A DNA stretch of 64,000 bases from Candidatus Saccharibacteria bacterium HGW-Saccharibacteria-1 (GCA_002839415.1 PGXZ01000006.1:1-64000); one strand, 5' to 3'; numbered from the stretch's first letter, positions 28,173-40,797 are shown. A program made the numbers and translations. Notes: generated from the letters alone by a model not told the origin.

Positions 28173-30965
28173 TCGACCAGTAAATGAACTTTCAACCTTA
28201 GCAATATCTTCTGGCGTTCCCTTGGCAATTACCATACCGCCACCATATCCACCCTCAGGCCCCATGTCAATAACATAGTCAGCTGTTTTTATAACATCCA
28301 AATTATGTTCGATTATCACCATACTATTGCCACCTTCAACAAGTTTTTGTAAGATTGCCAGTAGTCTTTTGACGTCAGCACTATGCAGTCCAGTTGTAGG
28401 CTCGTCTAAGATATAAAGAGTCTTACCGGTTGCACGGCGCGAAAGTTCACTGGCAAGCTTTATACGCTGCGCCTCGCCGCCACTGAAAGTCGTAGCTGGC
28501 TGACCGAGTCTAATATATCCAAGGCCGACCTCAACCAACGTATCTAATTTTCTAGAAATCGCTGGCACGTTTTCGAAAAACTTCGCAGCCTGCTCAACTG
28601 TCATATCCAACACATCGCTGATTGTCGAGCCTTTGTATTTAATCTCTAGCGCCTCGCGATTATATCGCTTGCCTTTACAAATATCACAAGTTACATAAAC
28701 GTCAGGCAAAAAGTGCATTTCAATTTTAATAACACCATCGCCTGAACAATTTTCGCAGCGACCGCCTTTTACGTTAAAGCTAAATCGTCCGGATTTATAA
28801 CCGCGAATATTTGACTCGGGTGTTGAGGCAAACAAATCTCGTATCTGAGTGAATACGCCCGTGTAAGTCGCCGGATTAGAGCGAGGCGTACGACCAATAG
28901 CTGATTGGTCGATAACAATTACTTTATCAAGTAAATTTATTCCCTCGATATTTTCATGAGAACCAGGCACAACATGAGAGCGATGCAACCGTGCAGATAA
29001 TTCTTTGGCCAAGATATCATTAACAAGAGTTGACTTACCACTACCACTAACACCACTGACTACCGTCATTACACCCAAGGGAAATTCAACATCAATATTT
29101 TTCAAGTTATTTTCTTTGGCGCCACGAATAATCAATTTGCGATCTTTTTGAACCGGTCGACGTTTTTTAGGAACGGCAATTTTTTCAACACCACTTAAAT
29201 ATCGGCCCGTAATGCTATCCTTGTTTTTTGCAACTTCATCTGGTGTACCCGAGGCTACTACGTTTCCACCTGCAATGCCTGCTCCAGGACCGATATCAAG
29301 CAAATAATCAGCCTGTCGAATTGTATCTTCGTCGTGTTCAACCACAATTACTGTATTGCCCAAATCACGAAGATGTTTTAATGTACCAATCAATCTGTCG
29401 TTGTCGCGTTGATGAAGTCCGATCGAAGGCTCGTCCAATACATACAAAACACCTTGCAGGCCCGAACCAATCTGTGTCGCCAAGCGGATACGTTGAGCTT
29501 CACCGCCAGATAAAGTATTAGCTGCGCGTGACAACTCTAAATAATTAAGGCCAACATTACTCATAAAACCAAGTCGATCAATAATCTCTTTCATAATTTG
29601 CTGTGCAATAAACTGTTCTCTGTCGTCAAGCTTGAGACTGTTTTTAAACAAATCCAGCGCGTCATCAACCCCAAGATTACACATATCCATAATGTTCAGG
29701 CCATGCACGGTAATTGCCAAAACCACCGGCTTTAGACGCTCACCCTTACAGGTGTAACATTTACGTTCGCGCATAAATCGCTCGATGTCTTTGCGCATAA
29801 ATTCACTGTCAGTTTCCTTGTGGCGACGTTCAAGGTTTGGGATCACCCCCTCGTAAGTCGAGTCGTACGTTCGACCACTGCCCAGTTCAACTGTATATTT
29901 CTGCGCACCAGTACCATACAACACCTTGTCCAAATCTTCTTTTGACAAATCTTGAACAGGTACGGTTAAACTAAAATTGTGCGCCCGAGCAACCTCAGCC
30001 AACTTTTTCATATACCAAGCATCGCTATTGACGCGGTTGTACGGCCTAATTGCACCCTCAGAAATCGTCAAATTAGGATTAAACACTAAATCGGGGTCGA
30101 CTTCCAGACGGTTACCTAGGCCAGTACATACAGGACAGGCACCTTGCGGAGCATTGAAGCTAAACAGACGAGGTTCAAGTTCGGGTATATCTTCATTCGG
30201 GTGATCTAGACATGCATATCGCTGGCTATATGCGGTTACAATATCAGTTTCCGAATCCAACACTTCAATAATGCCACCAGCAATCTCAAGCGCTTGCTCG
30301 ACCGACTGTGTTACACGACCCAGCATCTCAGACGACAGCGCAATTCGATCGACTACGATTTCGATGTCATGTTTGTATTTTTTATCAAGTTCAGGAAATT
30401 CATCTAGCGCATAAACAACACTATCTACTCTAGCCCTGGCAAAACCTAATCGGCTATATTGCTCGGAGATATGAGCAAACTCACCTTTTTTAGATTTTAC
30501 AATTGGCGCAAGTATCATCAGTTTCGAGCCTGCGGGCAATTTCATAATTTCATCAATAATAGTTTCAGACGTTCGACGCGCAACAGCTTTATTACAAACT
30601 GGACAGTGTGGCACACCAATTCTGGCAAATAATAAACGTAAATAATCATAGATTTCTGTAACCGTTGCCACTGTACTTCGTGGATTGCGGCTAGTTGATT
30701 TTTGATCAATACTAATCGCCGGGCTAAGGCCCTCAATATAATCAACATCGGGCTTTTCCATCAAACCCAAGAATTGACGAGCATAACTAGATAAACTTTC
30801 GACGTAACGTCGCTGCCCCTCAGCGTAAATAGTATCAAAGGCAAGTGATGATTTACCCGAGCCGGACAACCCTGTAATAACCACTAGTTTATCTCGTGGT
30901 ATCTCGACACTAATGTCTTTTAGGTTGTGCTCGCGCGCGCCAACAACTTTAATTACCTCTGTCAT
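28152..30965 (-). CDS. uvrA: excinuclease ABC subunit A
   Basis: '[60 protein letters not shown]'; two ABC modules and Zn fingers. Confidence 0.98.
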   Translation of the reverse strand: MTEVIKVVGAREHNLKDISVEIPRDKLVVITGLSGSGKSSLAFDTIYAEGQRRYVESLSSYARQFLGLMEKPDVDYIEGLSPAISIDQKSTSRNPRSTVATVTEIYDYLRLLFARIGVPHCPVCNKAVARRTSETIIDEIMKLPAGSKLMILAPIVKSKKGEFAHISEQYSRLGFARARVDSVVYALDEFPELDKKYKHDIEIVVDRIALSSEMLGRVTQSVEQALEIAGGIIEVLDSETDIVTAYSQRYACLDHPNEDIPELEPRLFSFNAPQGACPVCTGLGNRLEVDPDLVFNPNLTISEGAIRPYNRVNSDAWYMKKLAEVARAHNFSLTVPVQDLSKEDLDKVLYGTGAQKYTVELGSGRTYDSTYEGVIPNLERRHKETDSEFMRKDIERFMRERKCYTCKGERLKPVVLAITVHGLNIMDMCNLGVDDALDLFKNSLKLDDREQFIAQQIMKEIIDRLGFMSNVGLNYLELSRAANTLSGGEAQRIRLATQIGSGLQGVLYVLDEPSIGLHQRDNDRLIGTLKHLRDLGNTVIVVEHDEDTIRQADYLLDIGPGAGIAGGNVVASGTPDEVAKNKDSITGRYLSGVEKIAVPKKRRPVQKDRKLIIRGAKENNLKNIDVEFPLGVMTVVSGVSGSGKSTLVNDILAKELSARLHRSHVVPGSHENIEGINLLDKVIVIDQSAIGRTPRSNPATYTGVFTQIRDLFASTPESNIRGYKSGRFSFNVKGGRCENCSGDGVIKIEMHFLPDVYVTCDICKGKRYNREALEIKYKGSTISDVLDMTVEQAAKFFENVPAISRKLDTLVEVGLGYIRLGQPATTFSGGEAQRIKLASELSRRATGKTLYILDEPTTGLHSADVKRLLAILQKLVEGGNSMVIIEHNLDVIKTADYVIDMGPEGGYGGGMVIAKGTPEDIAKVESSFTGRYLKTML

Positions 30966-31025
30966 AACCCGATTATTATACGCTATTTTGATGAAATATT
31001 CAAGTGTACCGATAACACGATTAGG

Positions 31026-31372
31026 TTAAGCTCCGTATATGCAAGTATCAACAATATTTAACACACCAGGAAGAACTAAAACTAATATAAAGTATAAAAA
31101 TGCAAGGACTATAGCTAGTCCGATAACAAACATTTGCGTCTTTTTACTAATGATTCCTTTTTTATCATTTTTTTGTAAATATATAAACTCATAAGAATAA
31201 AGGTGCCTATAAAAATCACTATAAAAAAATAAAAAGGCCAGTCAAAAGCTACAAAACCACTCATACAACCAGTTGGACGGTTAATTATCGGATCGCTTGG
31301 AATCATTATCGCTGAATTTAATATATTAAGATTGGTCACACTATTATCATAAATTACACCACCTATATACAC
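31026..31372 (-). CDS. small membrane protein, possibly frameshifted
   Basis: Track ORF 31115..31372; another frame continues '...[55 protein letters not shown]' to 31026. Confidence 0.4.
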
Positions 31373-31383
31373 AAGATAAATTA

Positions 31384-32805
31384 CTATTCTAGCTCAGCCG
31401 GCACAATACTTTCCACCCACAATTGCAACTCCTTCAATACAAACAACTTGTTTTCGTCTGTAATAGTTGCTGATAGTTTTTGAAGTGATTTTACAAATTC
31501 CGGCAAGCTAGCTGCAATTTTATCAGCGCGCCACTTTTCCCACGCGGCCACCTCATCCTCGGCTAAGCTTTTAGGGAAGTTACGAGCCTTGTAGTGCAAC
31601 AATAGCGAATCTAATCGCTCATCGGTAAAGTTAGGGTGAAAATCAGCTAATTCCCGCTCACTAGCATTACGAACCGATTCGACGCGAATTTTGTCACCAC
31701 TTGGCAAAAAACCGTCATATAATTGAGCCTCAGAATCTGGTGATTTTTTAAATTCTTCACGGTTTTCAAATAGCGACCTAATATTTTCAGCAAAAACAGG
31801 GTTTTGCAGTAGTATATTTTTATGTTTTATAATCGTTGCCTCGTCTAGGCTAATTTTAGACCAGCCATTACTTTGCGACAAAACACCCAGAGGCGCCACA
31901 GCTGGTGCGCGATTGTATTGTAGCTCCTTGACTGGCAATTTAACAAAACCATCTGCCTGGCGCTCTTCCCAGGTTGCATAAAATTTCTTGGCCAAATCTT
32001 TTGGATTTAATTTAATAAAGTCAGTCGGGTTATAACGCAAATCATAAACGACCACATTGCCGTTTTTGCCAGATGTCAGCGGAAAAGAAACCGTTGCCTT
32101 GTTATAAACCGAATCATATCGGCCACTTACATATACAAATGGTTGCTTAAATTCAAGGTTTACTAATTTCTTAACCTCATTTTTATCGCGCATTTTTAAT
32201 AGATACTCATATAGCTGTGGCTGCTTTTCACGAATCAATTGCGTCACAGCAATCAAGGCTTCGACGTCACTCAGGGCATCGTGCGCCTTGAAGTGGTCGA
32301 TCCTGTTCAATTTACTAATTAGCTCTAAACGATTAGTCGCAACACCCTTTTCGTCAACTGGCCATTCAATACCCTCAGGTCGCAGCGCCCGCGTCATACG
32401 AATCACATCTAACAAATCCCAGCGAGAACAGCCATCTTTCCAACTCCACTCATATGGATCATAGAAATTTCGCCAAAATAGGTGGCGCACAAACTCGTCA
32501 TCAAATCGAATACTATTAAAACCAACCGCAATCGTATCAGGCGTAAAAACCTCATTGGATAAAATTTTAGCAAATTCTGCTTCGGTATACCCATCCGCCA
32601 AAGTCTGCTGCGGCGTAATTCCAGTAACCATCAAGGCTTCGGGGCTTGGCAGCACGTCGTCATTCAACCTGACTAAGATATTATAAGGTTCGCCAATTTG
32701 TTTTAAGTTCATATCAGTTCGGATGCCTGCAAATTGCATAATTCGCGATTCACGCGCATTCAGCCCACTGGTTTCTAGGTCGTAAAAAAAGAAAGTTTTT
32801 GACAT
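31384..32805 (-). CDS. sbcB: exodeoxyribonuclease I
   Basis: 'TFFFYDLETSGLNARESRIMQFAGIRTDMNL', 'GFNSIRFDDEFVRHLFWRNFYDPYEW', 'KAHDALSDVEALI'. Confidence 0.95.
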   Translation of the reverse strand: MSKTFFFYDLETSGLNARESRIMQFAGIRTDMNLKQIGEPYNILVRLNDDVLPSPEALMVTGITPQQTLADGYTEAEFAKILSNEVFTPDTIAVGFNSIRFDDEFVRHLFWRNFYDPYEWSWKDGCSRWDLLDVIRMTRALRPEGIEWPVDEKGVATNRLELISKLNRIDHFKAHDALSDVEALIAVTQLIREKQPQLYEYLLKMRDKNEVKKLVNLEFKQPFVYVSGRYDSVYNKATVSFPLTSGKNGNVVVYDLRYNPTDFIKLNPKDLAKKFYATWEERQADGFVKLPVKELQYNRAPAVAPLGVLSQSNGWSKISLDEATIIKHKNILLQNPVFAENIRSLFENREEFKKSPDSEAQLYDGFLPSGDKIRVESVRNASERELADFHPNFTDERLDSLLLHYKARNFPKSLAEDEVAAWEKWRADKIAASLPEFVKSLQKLSATITDENKLFVLKELQLWVESIVPAELE

Positions 32806-32850
32806 TGAGTCTATTATATCCCGATTCGAGATTTATAACAAAATAGTATC

Positions 32851-33429
32851 CTATTCCTGAATAACCCAACCAAAATAAGTCGTCTTATCCGGCTGAATCT
32901 CAATATAACCATCTGGTTTAAATTGCTCATCAGAAAAAATCGCCTCAAATGTATATAAAATCTTTTCAGATCTAAGTCCGGGGTAGCTAATCGAATCTCC
33001 GTAATACCGACCCGTTTTTACATAAGTCAAAATAATATCACCAACGACACCCAACTCTTCCCTAATCCCCCGAAGCATAGCTTGCTCGGGTATTTCGTCT
33101 GGACGCATTTTTTCAAATACAGCTCGACTTTTAGAATCTCTACGTCTTTCACGGCCATCACTAAAAACTTGCCTTTCTTCGGCTAGTCGATATAGCTTTC
33201 CACTGTTTTGATCATTATAATAAATTGACGAACGAACAACTTCGGTCTTTTTTAACAATTTACCACTTTCACTAATAACCAATATCGCTTCATTATCATG
33301 AAGTTCACTCAGCAAATGATCAGCAGTTTTAGCACAGCCCTTACCCCAACAAGTAACATCAATATTATAACTTTCAAGTAACTCTTTTAGACAATAAACA
33401 TCTTTGGATTCTAGTTTTTTCATTGTCAA
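32851..33429 (-). CDS. NUDIX-like protein
   Basis: 'RPDEIPEQAMLRGIREELGVVGD' is Nudix-box-like. Confidence 0.6.
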   Translation of the reverse strand: MTMKKLESKDVYCLKELLESYNIDVTCWGKGCAKTADHLLSELHDNEAILVISESGKLLKKTEVVRSSIYYNDQNSGKLYRLAEERQVFSDGRERRRDSKSRAVFEKMRPDEIPEQAMLRGIREELGVVGDIILTYVKTGRYYGDSISYPGLRSEKILYTFEAIFSDEQFKPDGYIEIQPDKTTYFGWVIQE

Positions 33430-33447
33430 AATAGTTTACTCGCTTAT

Positions 33448-34746
<1,299 letters not shown>

Positions 34747-34759
34747 TTAATTATAACAT

Positions 34760-34787
34760 AATCGCCCCTGAATTGACAGAGGCGATT
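34760..34787 (-). terminator. terminator-like hairpin after LysM-CHAP gene
   Basis: AATCGCC...GGCGATT inverted repeat. Confidence 0.45.
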
Positions 34788-34807
34788 ATTTATTTCTTTA
34801 TTTTATC

Positions 34808-35995
34808 CTAATGAATGTATAGATATTGTCCAGCATTGCCAGCAGAAACGATTCGGCCTGATACGATATTATAGCCACCACCAGATACATAAGCGTTCAT
34901 TTCGCTAATACTTACATCACCGTTAGCCAAGATTGACTCAACGATTGCTACGTGGCCATAACCGCCACCGTTTTGCATAACCGCACCAACTGACGGAGTA
35001 TTATTAACTACCAAGCCATCTTTTTGAGCATTGTAAGCCCACGAACTGGCGTTACCCCAGTTGCCACCAACAGGCAATCCCAATGCAATACGTCGATTAT
35101 AAGCATATAATGTACAGTTACCGTGAGCGTAAGGACCATCAGGTGTGCCGACAGCAATCCTCCAGGTGTTGCCGCCAAAACCAGCTCCACTTCCAGCATA
35201 ATAACTGATTGCAGTTGTTGTTACTGCGGGCGCAGGCGCAACATAACCTGGTCGCTCATTCTCTGGCAAGTTGCCACTTGGCAAAATAATACTCGTGTTT
35301 GGCACTAATCCACTAACATCAAGGTCGTTATACAAGGTTAATCGAGTCTTATCGACGCCATATTTCGTGGCAATCGAATCAATAGTGTCAGAAGGCTTAA
35401 CGTCATAAATGATGCCGTCTACTGGTAAAATCTTGAGAACCTTGCCGTCTTCGATAGCGTCAGACGTAAGATTATTAGCCCACTTAATAGTCTGGGCAGA
35501 CACACCATATTTCGTAGCTAATGCTTCGACAGTATCACCAGCCTTTGCAGTGTAGCTTGTTACTGTACGATTAGTCGTATTGGTTTCAATAATCTGAGGT
35601 TTTGTTGTAGTCGTATTAGTTGATTGAGCAAAATCACTCTTGGTCTGAGCTGACACGGCCAGATTAGCAACTGATGTTGCAATTGGCAGATTAGATGATT
35701 GTGCGACGCCAGCAGCAACACCGGTTGCAACGACATCATCAACGGAAGTTTGATCAGTTTTTACCGTACTATCTGCACTAACAGTATTAGCCACAGTAGT
35801 AGTGTTCTTGGGTTCGTGATAACCAATTGAAACCATCATAACCACAACAGCAAATGCGCTTATATATATAGCGACGACTGACGGTTTAATTTTAGATGTT
35901 GACTTACGCCGGCCTTGGGCTGACGCTTGTGCTAGCTGGTTAACAGCAGCAGTTGATCCTTGAGCTAGGCTCGTTTTGATCTGATTACGAATAAT
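34808..35995 (-). CDS. LysM- and CHAP-domain cell-wall protein (likely ATT start)
   Basis: Two LysM motifs ('SYTAKAGDTVEALATKYGVSAQTIKWANNL', 'YDVKPSDTIDSIATKYGVDKTRLTLYNDL'); CHAP 'GNCTLYAYNRRIALGLPVGGNWGNASSWA...GHVAIVE'. In-frame N-terminal extension includes the TM helix and an SD-preceded ATT. Confidence 0.85.
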   Translation of the reverse strand: MIRNQIKTSLAQGSTAAVNQLAQASAQGRRKSTSKIKPSVVAIYISAFAVVVMMVSIGYHEPKNTTTVANTVSADSTVKTDQTSVDDVVATGVAAGVAQSSNLPIATSVANLAVSAQTKSDFAQSTNTTTTKPQIIETNTTNRTVTSYTAKAGDTVEALATKYGVSAQTIKWANNLTSDAIEDGKVLKILPVDGIIYDVKPSDTIDSIATKYGVDKTRLTLYNDLDVSGLVPNTSIILPSGNLPENERPGYVAPAPAVTTTAISYYAGSGAGFGGNTWRIAVGTPDGPYAHGNCTLYAYNRRIALGLPVGGNWGNASSWAYNAQKDGLVVNNTPSVGAVMQNGGGYGHVAIVESILANGDVSISEMNAYVSGGGYNIVSGRIVSAGNAGQYLYIH

Positions 35996-36220
35996 CGTTC
36001 TCCTGCCGCTTGTATTACTACAAGGGCGCTACCTTACTCTGTCTTACTTCTATTACTAGAAAGGGGCGTATTTCGACCGTTGTATTAGTTAATATTAGTT
36101 CAAAAATCTTTTTTATTTGCCCGTGCGACATTTATTGGTAGGCTCATTTATACTTCGTACTCCCCACTCGCAGGTGCAGGCTGCTAAACCTCACTAGTAG
36201 ACGAAACTACAAATGTGCTG
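35996..36220 (-). promoter_or_regulatory. long structured 5' leader of the LysM-CHAP gene
   Basis: ~225 nt between promoter and SD; hairpins UUCUA-GUAA-UAGAA (36048-36061) and CUUGUA-GUAA-UACAAG (36009-36024). Confidence 0.45.
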
Positions 36221-36226
36221 TAAACC

Positions 36227-36255
36227 AGTATACTAGCTATTGCAAATATTGTCAA
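36227..36255 (-). promoter_or_regulatory. sigma70-type promoter
   Basis: TTGACA-17 nt-TATACT on the reverse strand. Confidence 0.75.
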
Positions 36256-36256
36256 T

Positions 36257-37396
36257 TTATTGTATAGCGCACTTTACCTTACAGTGGCTTATAATATTAG
36301 CCTCGTGCTCGGCGTAAGTCTTTGCAAAATAAGTAATATCGTCGTCGCCACTAAGGAAATAAACATAGTCACCCGCTGATGGCTGAGCGACCGCAGTCAG
36401 AGCCGTAAGCCCTGGGACGGAAATTGGACCAGGCGTTAAACCTTTATTTTTACGTGTATTATAAGTTGAATCCAGATTTACATCACGTGCCACGCCAGTT
36501 TTATCAGCAATATACTGATAGGTTACATCAGACCCCAGTACCATGTCAGTTTTCAGGCGTGTAAAAAATATCTGCGCCACTTGCTTTTGGTCGCTGACCG
36601 AATTCACCTCTTTTTGAATGATAGATGCCAATGTAATACCCTGGTAAAGTGTCAAATTATGAGCTGCATAGGATTCGACTAATTTATTTTCCTTAACCTT
36701 TGAATAAAATTCATCAAAAACACGCGTCAAAATGCCATGAACGGTAGTACCAGTTCCAAATTCATAGGTTTCGCCATAGATATAACCCTCCAAATCAGCC
36801 GTAGCGGGCTTACCAGCAAAAAGCGGGCTATCATATTTATCAGCAAGCGCGGCTTTGATTTCATCAGTTGAATAACCAGCCTTTTTTAGAACCGTCGTTA
36901 CATCAGTTTTTTTTGATTCATCCTTGCTTGTGTTATCAACCAGGGTTGCGCCAGGATAAAATGTAATACTAAATTCATCGACAGCGCCATTCACTATATG
37001 CTCAATAATCTGAGGTGTCGTTTCTGCGGGCGATAAACGATAAGTTCCAGCTTGCAAATTAGCACTTTTTTGGTTAATTCTGGCGTAAATTTCAAAAGCA
37101 AACGAGCTTCTGATTAACGATTTGTCCTGAAGAAGCTGGCCAATCTGGCTTGGCGTGCTATTAGCTTCGATTTTAACTAGCTTTAATTCACTGATATCAT
37201 TGCCTGCCGGTTTAAGTTGAGCGTTATACCAAAGAAAAGCTGAACCAGCCACAACCAGCGTCAAAAATACAAAAACGCCAATAATAACCAGTGCAATTTT
37301 TGATTTTGATCGTTTTTTAGGAATATCAAGGCCGCTTGGCTGATTATTTATTGGTTGAGGTAATATTTCGTTTACAGGTTGAATTGGCTCAAGCAT
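36257..37396 (-). CDS. mltG: endolytic murein transglycosylase MltG/YceG-like
   Basis: 'IGQLLQDKSLIRSSFAFEIYARINQKSANLQAGTYRLSP', 'ASIIQKEVNSVSDQKQVAQIFFTRLKTDMVLGSDVTYQY'. Confidence 0.93.
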   Translation of the reverse strand: MLEPIQPVNEILPQPINNQPSGLDIPKKRSKSKIALVIIGVFVFLTLVVAGSAFLWYNAQLKPAGNDISELKLVKIEANSTPSQIGQLLQDKSLIRSSFAFEIYARINQKSANLQAGTYRLSPAETTPQIIEHIVNGAVDEFSITFYPGATLVDNTSKDESKKTDVTTVLKKAGYSTDEIKAALADKYDSPLFAGKPATADLEGYIYGETYEFGTGTTVHGILTRVFDEFYSKVKENKLVESYAAHNLTLYQGITLASIIQKEVNSVSDQKQVAQIFFTRLKTDMVLGSDVTYQYIADKTGVARDVNLDSTYNTRKNKGLTPGPISVPGLTALTAVAQPSAGDYVYFLSGDDDITYFAKTYAEHEANIISHCKVKCAIQ

Positions 37397-37799
37397 AATT
37401 CATCTCTAGATAATCTTTTAATATTAAAGCCGCCGCTTGCGCATCGATGTCAGCTTTGGAATATGGCTTGCCGTAGCCCTTAAGCTGCTGTTCGGCAATT
37501 ACACTCGTCAATGATTCGTCCTGATAAACAATATTATTAGAAATATCCGAAAGCTTTGCAACAAAATCTTCAACAAATTCTGTCTGAGCGGTTGGTTCAC
37601 CTGATTGATTTCTTGGGTAGCCCACAACCAACACATCTGCCCGTTGTCTAATATAGATTTCGGCTATTGATTCGACCTCGCTACCATCAACCTCGACAGT
37701 ATCAAACGGCACAGCAATCTTTATCATATTATCACCAACAGCAACACCTATGCGTTTTTCACCTACATCCAAACAGACCAGTGAAATAGCTTTAGCCAT
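37389..37799 (-). CDS. ruvX: Holliday junction resolvase RuvX/YqgF
   Basis: 'SLVCLDVGEKRIGVAVGD', 'VVGYPRNQSGEPTAQTEFVEDF', 'YQDESLTSVIAEQQL', 'DAQAAALILKDYL'. Confidence 0.92.
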   Translation of the reverse strand: MAKAISLVCLDVGEKRIGVAVGDNMIKIAVPFDTVEVDGSEVESIAEIYIRQRADVLVVGYPRNQSGEPTAQTEFVEDFVAKLSDISNNIVYQDESLTSVIAEQQLKGYGKPYSKADIDAQAAALILKDYLEMNYA

Positions 37800-39483
37800 T
37801 TTGGAGCTTGAACTCGACATCAATCTTGTTTATATCATTCGGAACAGTTCTTACCCAGAAGTAAGAGAACTTAACATCAACGCTGCTTACGCCAGTTATA
37901 CTACTGAGCTGGGCTTGAATGTCGCCAAATCGCTGGCCTTTTACTTGCTCTTTTATAGCAGAATCATCAATATTTGGACCAATCTGACCGGTTGTCGCGA
38001 TATTTATGGTCGAGGACGTATCATTATTTACGTATCCGGATAAGGCAACTTTGTCGACTCCATCATTGTAAATTCTTTGAGTTTTCGAACTTGCCATCTG
38101 TTTAGTTAATGCATTTTTCAAAAATTCCTGTAGTTCAGATTTAGCAATTGCCGTAATCGAATAAGTAACTTTTGAAGTTAGTTTGGCTTTGGCGGTTGCT
38201 TCTGAGCCAATAGCTGGCGTCGACACTGCAGTCGCACGATCAACCGTAAAGCTATCACTAATTACCGCTTCGCCATTAGTAAATTGTTTAGTCAATTGCT
38301 GCTTAACGTCGTCTGTCGATATGTCAGCCAAAGCTTGCGCAGCTGTCTGGACGTCTTCGGCAGTTACAATTGTCGTTATTTTTGAAGTTCCACCAGTCAT
38401 AGCAGTTCCAAGGGCGTCAACTTTTGAATCAGATGGGATAGAGCCGATTGAATATGCCAGGCTTGTATTATTATACTTGTCGCCACTTGCCAAAGCTTGA
38501 ACTTGGACAGTCGCCTTACCTGATGAATTACCACTAAGTGTACAGCCACTTGATGAGCCACTAAATCCAGGCACCGATATAGCTGATGAACTTGCATATA
38601 CAAGACCGCCATCGGTTTTAAATTCTGTACCAGCTGGCAAGGTAAAGCCCTCTGAATAATCACAGTTTCTGACGGTTATACTTCCAACTGCTTTTGTACC
38701 AACATCTTTTTGTCCAGTTGCCGTAAAATCAACGCTAACATCTTTTTTGATTTGTTTAGTTACGGTTTGAATAACATTTTTTGATACATCAGTCGCAGCC
38801 GTTCCACCTAATTTAACAGACATGCTAACAGGCGCCGGAGTAGTTTTAGCCGTTATAATAATCCTGGCAGCAGGCGCATAAGCGATCGCCCAAACCAAGA
38901 AAACGATAAATAAAATCCCTAGTACAATACCAACAAATAACCGTTTACGAAATCGTGAAAAATTAGGTATCTTAACGTTATCTTTTGACTTTTTTGGTGG
39001 TTTAACTTTACTTGGCTTATCAAGGTCGGATGGCAATACTAAAGGTTTTGGCTCGTCGTCTTCGATGTCAATATCATCAATGTCAGCCTCGACATCCTTG
39101 GCCTTTGCCTTTGCTTTTGCAGAATCAGTTGCATTAGCTAAGTCACCTACCGGTAACTGAGCGCCGTCAATAATGTCTTCACCGTCATCAACCTCGAGTG
39201 CTGCAATTTCAGCGATTTCTGGCTTGCTTTGTAAATTTTTAGCAACAGGAATCAATGCACTAGCTGATAATGCTATCAAGGCTTTGTTATTCGTAACAAT
39301 TACTAAACGCTTATTATTATTTTCAGCCGTCCGCGCAAGCAATCTCAAATTAACAGCACTTTGTAACGCACCAATTCGCTTGGGCGGAACAAGTGCGACG
39401 ATCTTCTCTTTACTTGACTTAATTTTGCCAATTATTGCGGTAATATCGTCTTCTACGTCAATGTATATAACATCTTTATTCAT
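37792..39483 (-). CDS. membrane protein with baseplate J-like extracellular region
   Basis: N-terminal soluble domain, single TM 'LFVGIVLGILFIVFLVWAIAYA', then 'KAVGSITVRNCDYSEGFTLPAGTEFKTDGGLVYASSSAISVPGFSG' resembling baseplate J/gp47 motifs. Confidence 0.6.
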   Translation of the reverse strand: MNKDVIYIDVEDDITAIIGKIKSSKEKIVALVPPKRIGALQSAVNLRLLARTAENNNKRLVIVTNNKALIALSASALIPVAKNLQSKPEIAEIAALEVDDGEDIIDGAQLPVGDLANATDSAKAKAKAKDVEADIDDIDIEDDEPKPLVLPSDLDKPSKVKPPKKSKDNVKIPNFSRFRKRLFVGIVLGILFIVFLVWAIAYAPAARIIITAKTTPAPVSMSVKLGGTAATDVSKNVIQTVTKQIKKDVSVDFTATGQKDVGTKAVGSITVRNCDYSEGFTLPAGTEFKTDGGLVYASSSAISVPGFSGSSSGCTLSGNSSGKATVQVQALASGDKYNNTSLAYSIGSIPSDSKVDALGTAMTGGTSKITTIVTAEDVQTAAQALADISTDDVKQQLTKQFTNGEAVISDSFTVDRATAVSTPAIGSEATAKAKLTSKVTYSITAIAKSELQEFLKNALTKQMASSKTQRIYNDGVDKVALSGYVNNDTSSTINIATTGQIGPNIDDSAIKEQVKGQRFGDIQAQLSSITGVSSVDVKFSYFWVRTVPNDINKIDVEFKLQNG

Positions 39484-39485
39484 AA

Positions 39486-40751
39486 CTATATTCTAAGTAT
39501 CCGATTTAGCTTATCCTTAATTGTATCGGTGTCGCTACTACCTATCATTGTATCATATCCAACTCTTAACAGTCCCATGGCGGTTATGAACGTATGGTCA
39601 TTTACCAAGCCAGTTGAATCGGAAATCCCAACGACTTCGGATGGATGAATATGGTGTACGGTTGGCTTTTTTGTGAACGGTAAATCTTCGTGCCAATCTT
39701 GTTTTTGCAGGGCATCAACAAGCTTTTTCAAACTAGAACCACCGCCACAAAGTAGAATTCGATTAGGCAAATGATCAGCTGAATCAAATTCGCTTAGCGC
39801 CAACTCCACCCCTGAAATCCAGACCTCGAGAGTTTTATCGATTGCCGCATTAACGTCCTTGACAACACTTGGTTTGATTTGAGTGCTTTCGATGTTAACC
39901 TTTAGCTTTTCAGCATCCTCATAAGACAAGTCAAGTTCACTTGCAATCGTTCGCGTAAAGCTGCGACCGCCGATACCAAACATTTTAGTACCTTCGACGC
40001 CACCGTCATTAACTACGGCAATATCAGTTGTACCACCACCAACGTCAGCTAAAATAGCTGTAAAGCTACTACTAGCGTCCGTTCCCAGTACGCTGCGACT
40101 AACTGCAAAAGGCTCGGCTGCAACTGCCAATAATTCTAAAGATAACTCTTCGGCGACACGCTCAAGCGCCCCAATATGCACCATTGGCGCAAACGCTGTA
40201 TAAATCTGGACCGCAACATCATGACCCTGAAAGCCAATTGGATTACTAACTTTGTAACCATCAATATGAATAGCCACTAGTGCACTATTGACTAATTTAA
40301 TCTCAACATCAACATTGCCAGTTTCAAGTGCAATTTGCTTTTGCGCTTTAGTCTGAGCTCTTTCTTGAACTTTTTCAATAATAAATTCCATCTCGGCTGC
40401 ATCGAGTGGTTTGTCTGGTCGTGGACGACGATAACGAATAGTATTTGTAACACCTTTGACTAATTCGCCAGCAATACCAATTACAACTCGTTTTGCTTGC
40501 AGACCGGCTTGATCCTCGGCCTCAGACAGCGCATCTTCACAGTTACGAACTACGCCTGAAATATCAGCAATCGCACCAGAGTACATATCACTAACCTGTT
40601 GACGAGCTCTGCCCATGCCGACAATTTCTAACTGGTCGCCATCAAGTTTTGCAATTAATGCTTTTACAAATTCTGTACCAATATCCAGCGCAACAATATA
40701 ATCATTGGCTGAATGCTCTTTCCGAGATTTTCTTAGTTTATCGAATACCAT
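39486..40751 (-). CDS. ftsA: FtsA/PilM-like actin-fold ATPase
   Basis: 'YIVALDIGTEFVKALIA', 'RVVIGIAGELVKG', 'AILADVGGGTTDIAVVNDGG', 'RILLCGGGSSLKKL'. Confidence 0.85.
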   Translation of the reverse strand: MVFDKLRKSRKEHSANDYIVALDIGTEFVKALIAKLDGDQLEIVGMGRARQQVSDMYSGAIADISGVVRNCEDALSEAEDQAGLQAKRVVIGIAGELVKGVTNTIRYRRPRPDKPLDAAEMEFIIEKVQERAQTKAQKQIALETGNVDVEIKLVNSALVAIHIDGYKVSNPIGFQGHDVAVQIYTAFAPMVHIGALERVAEELSLELLAVAAEPFAVSRSVLGTDASSSFTAILADVGGGTTDIAVVNDGGVEGTKMFGIGGRSFTRTIASELDLSYEDAEKLKVNIESTQIKPSVVKDVNAAIDKTLEVWISGVELALSEFDSADHLPNRILLCGGGSSLKKLVDALQKQDWHEDLPFTKKPTVHHIHPSEVVGISDSTGLVNDHTFITAMGLLRVGYDTMIGSSDTDTIKDKLNRILRI

Positions 40752-40797
40752 ATATGCATACCATTATATACTAACAATGCTTATGCTAACAGAAAAA

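Noticed and set aside
38820-38860. 'aggcgccggag' in the 37792 gene as another element copy
   Set aside because: No inverted repeat around it and the codons fit the protein (TPAPVS); coincidence.
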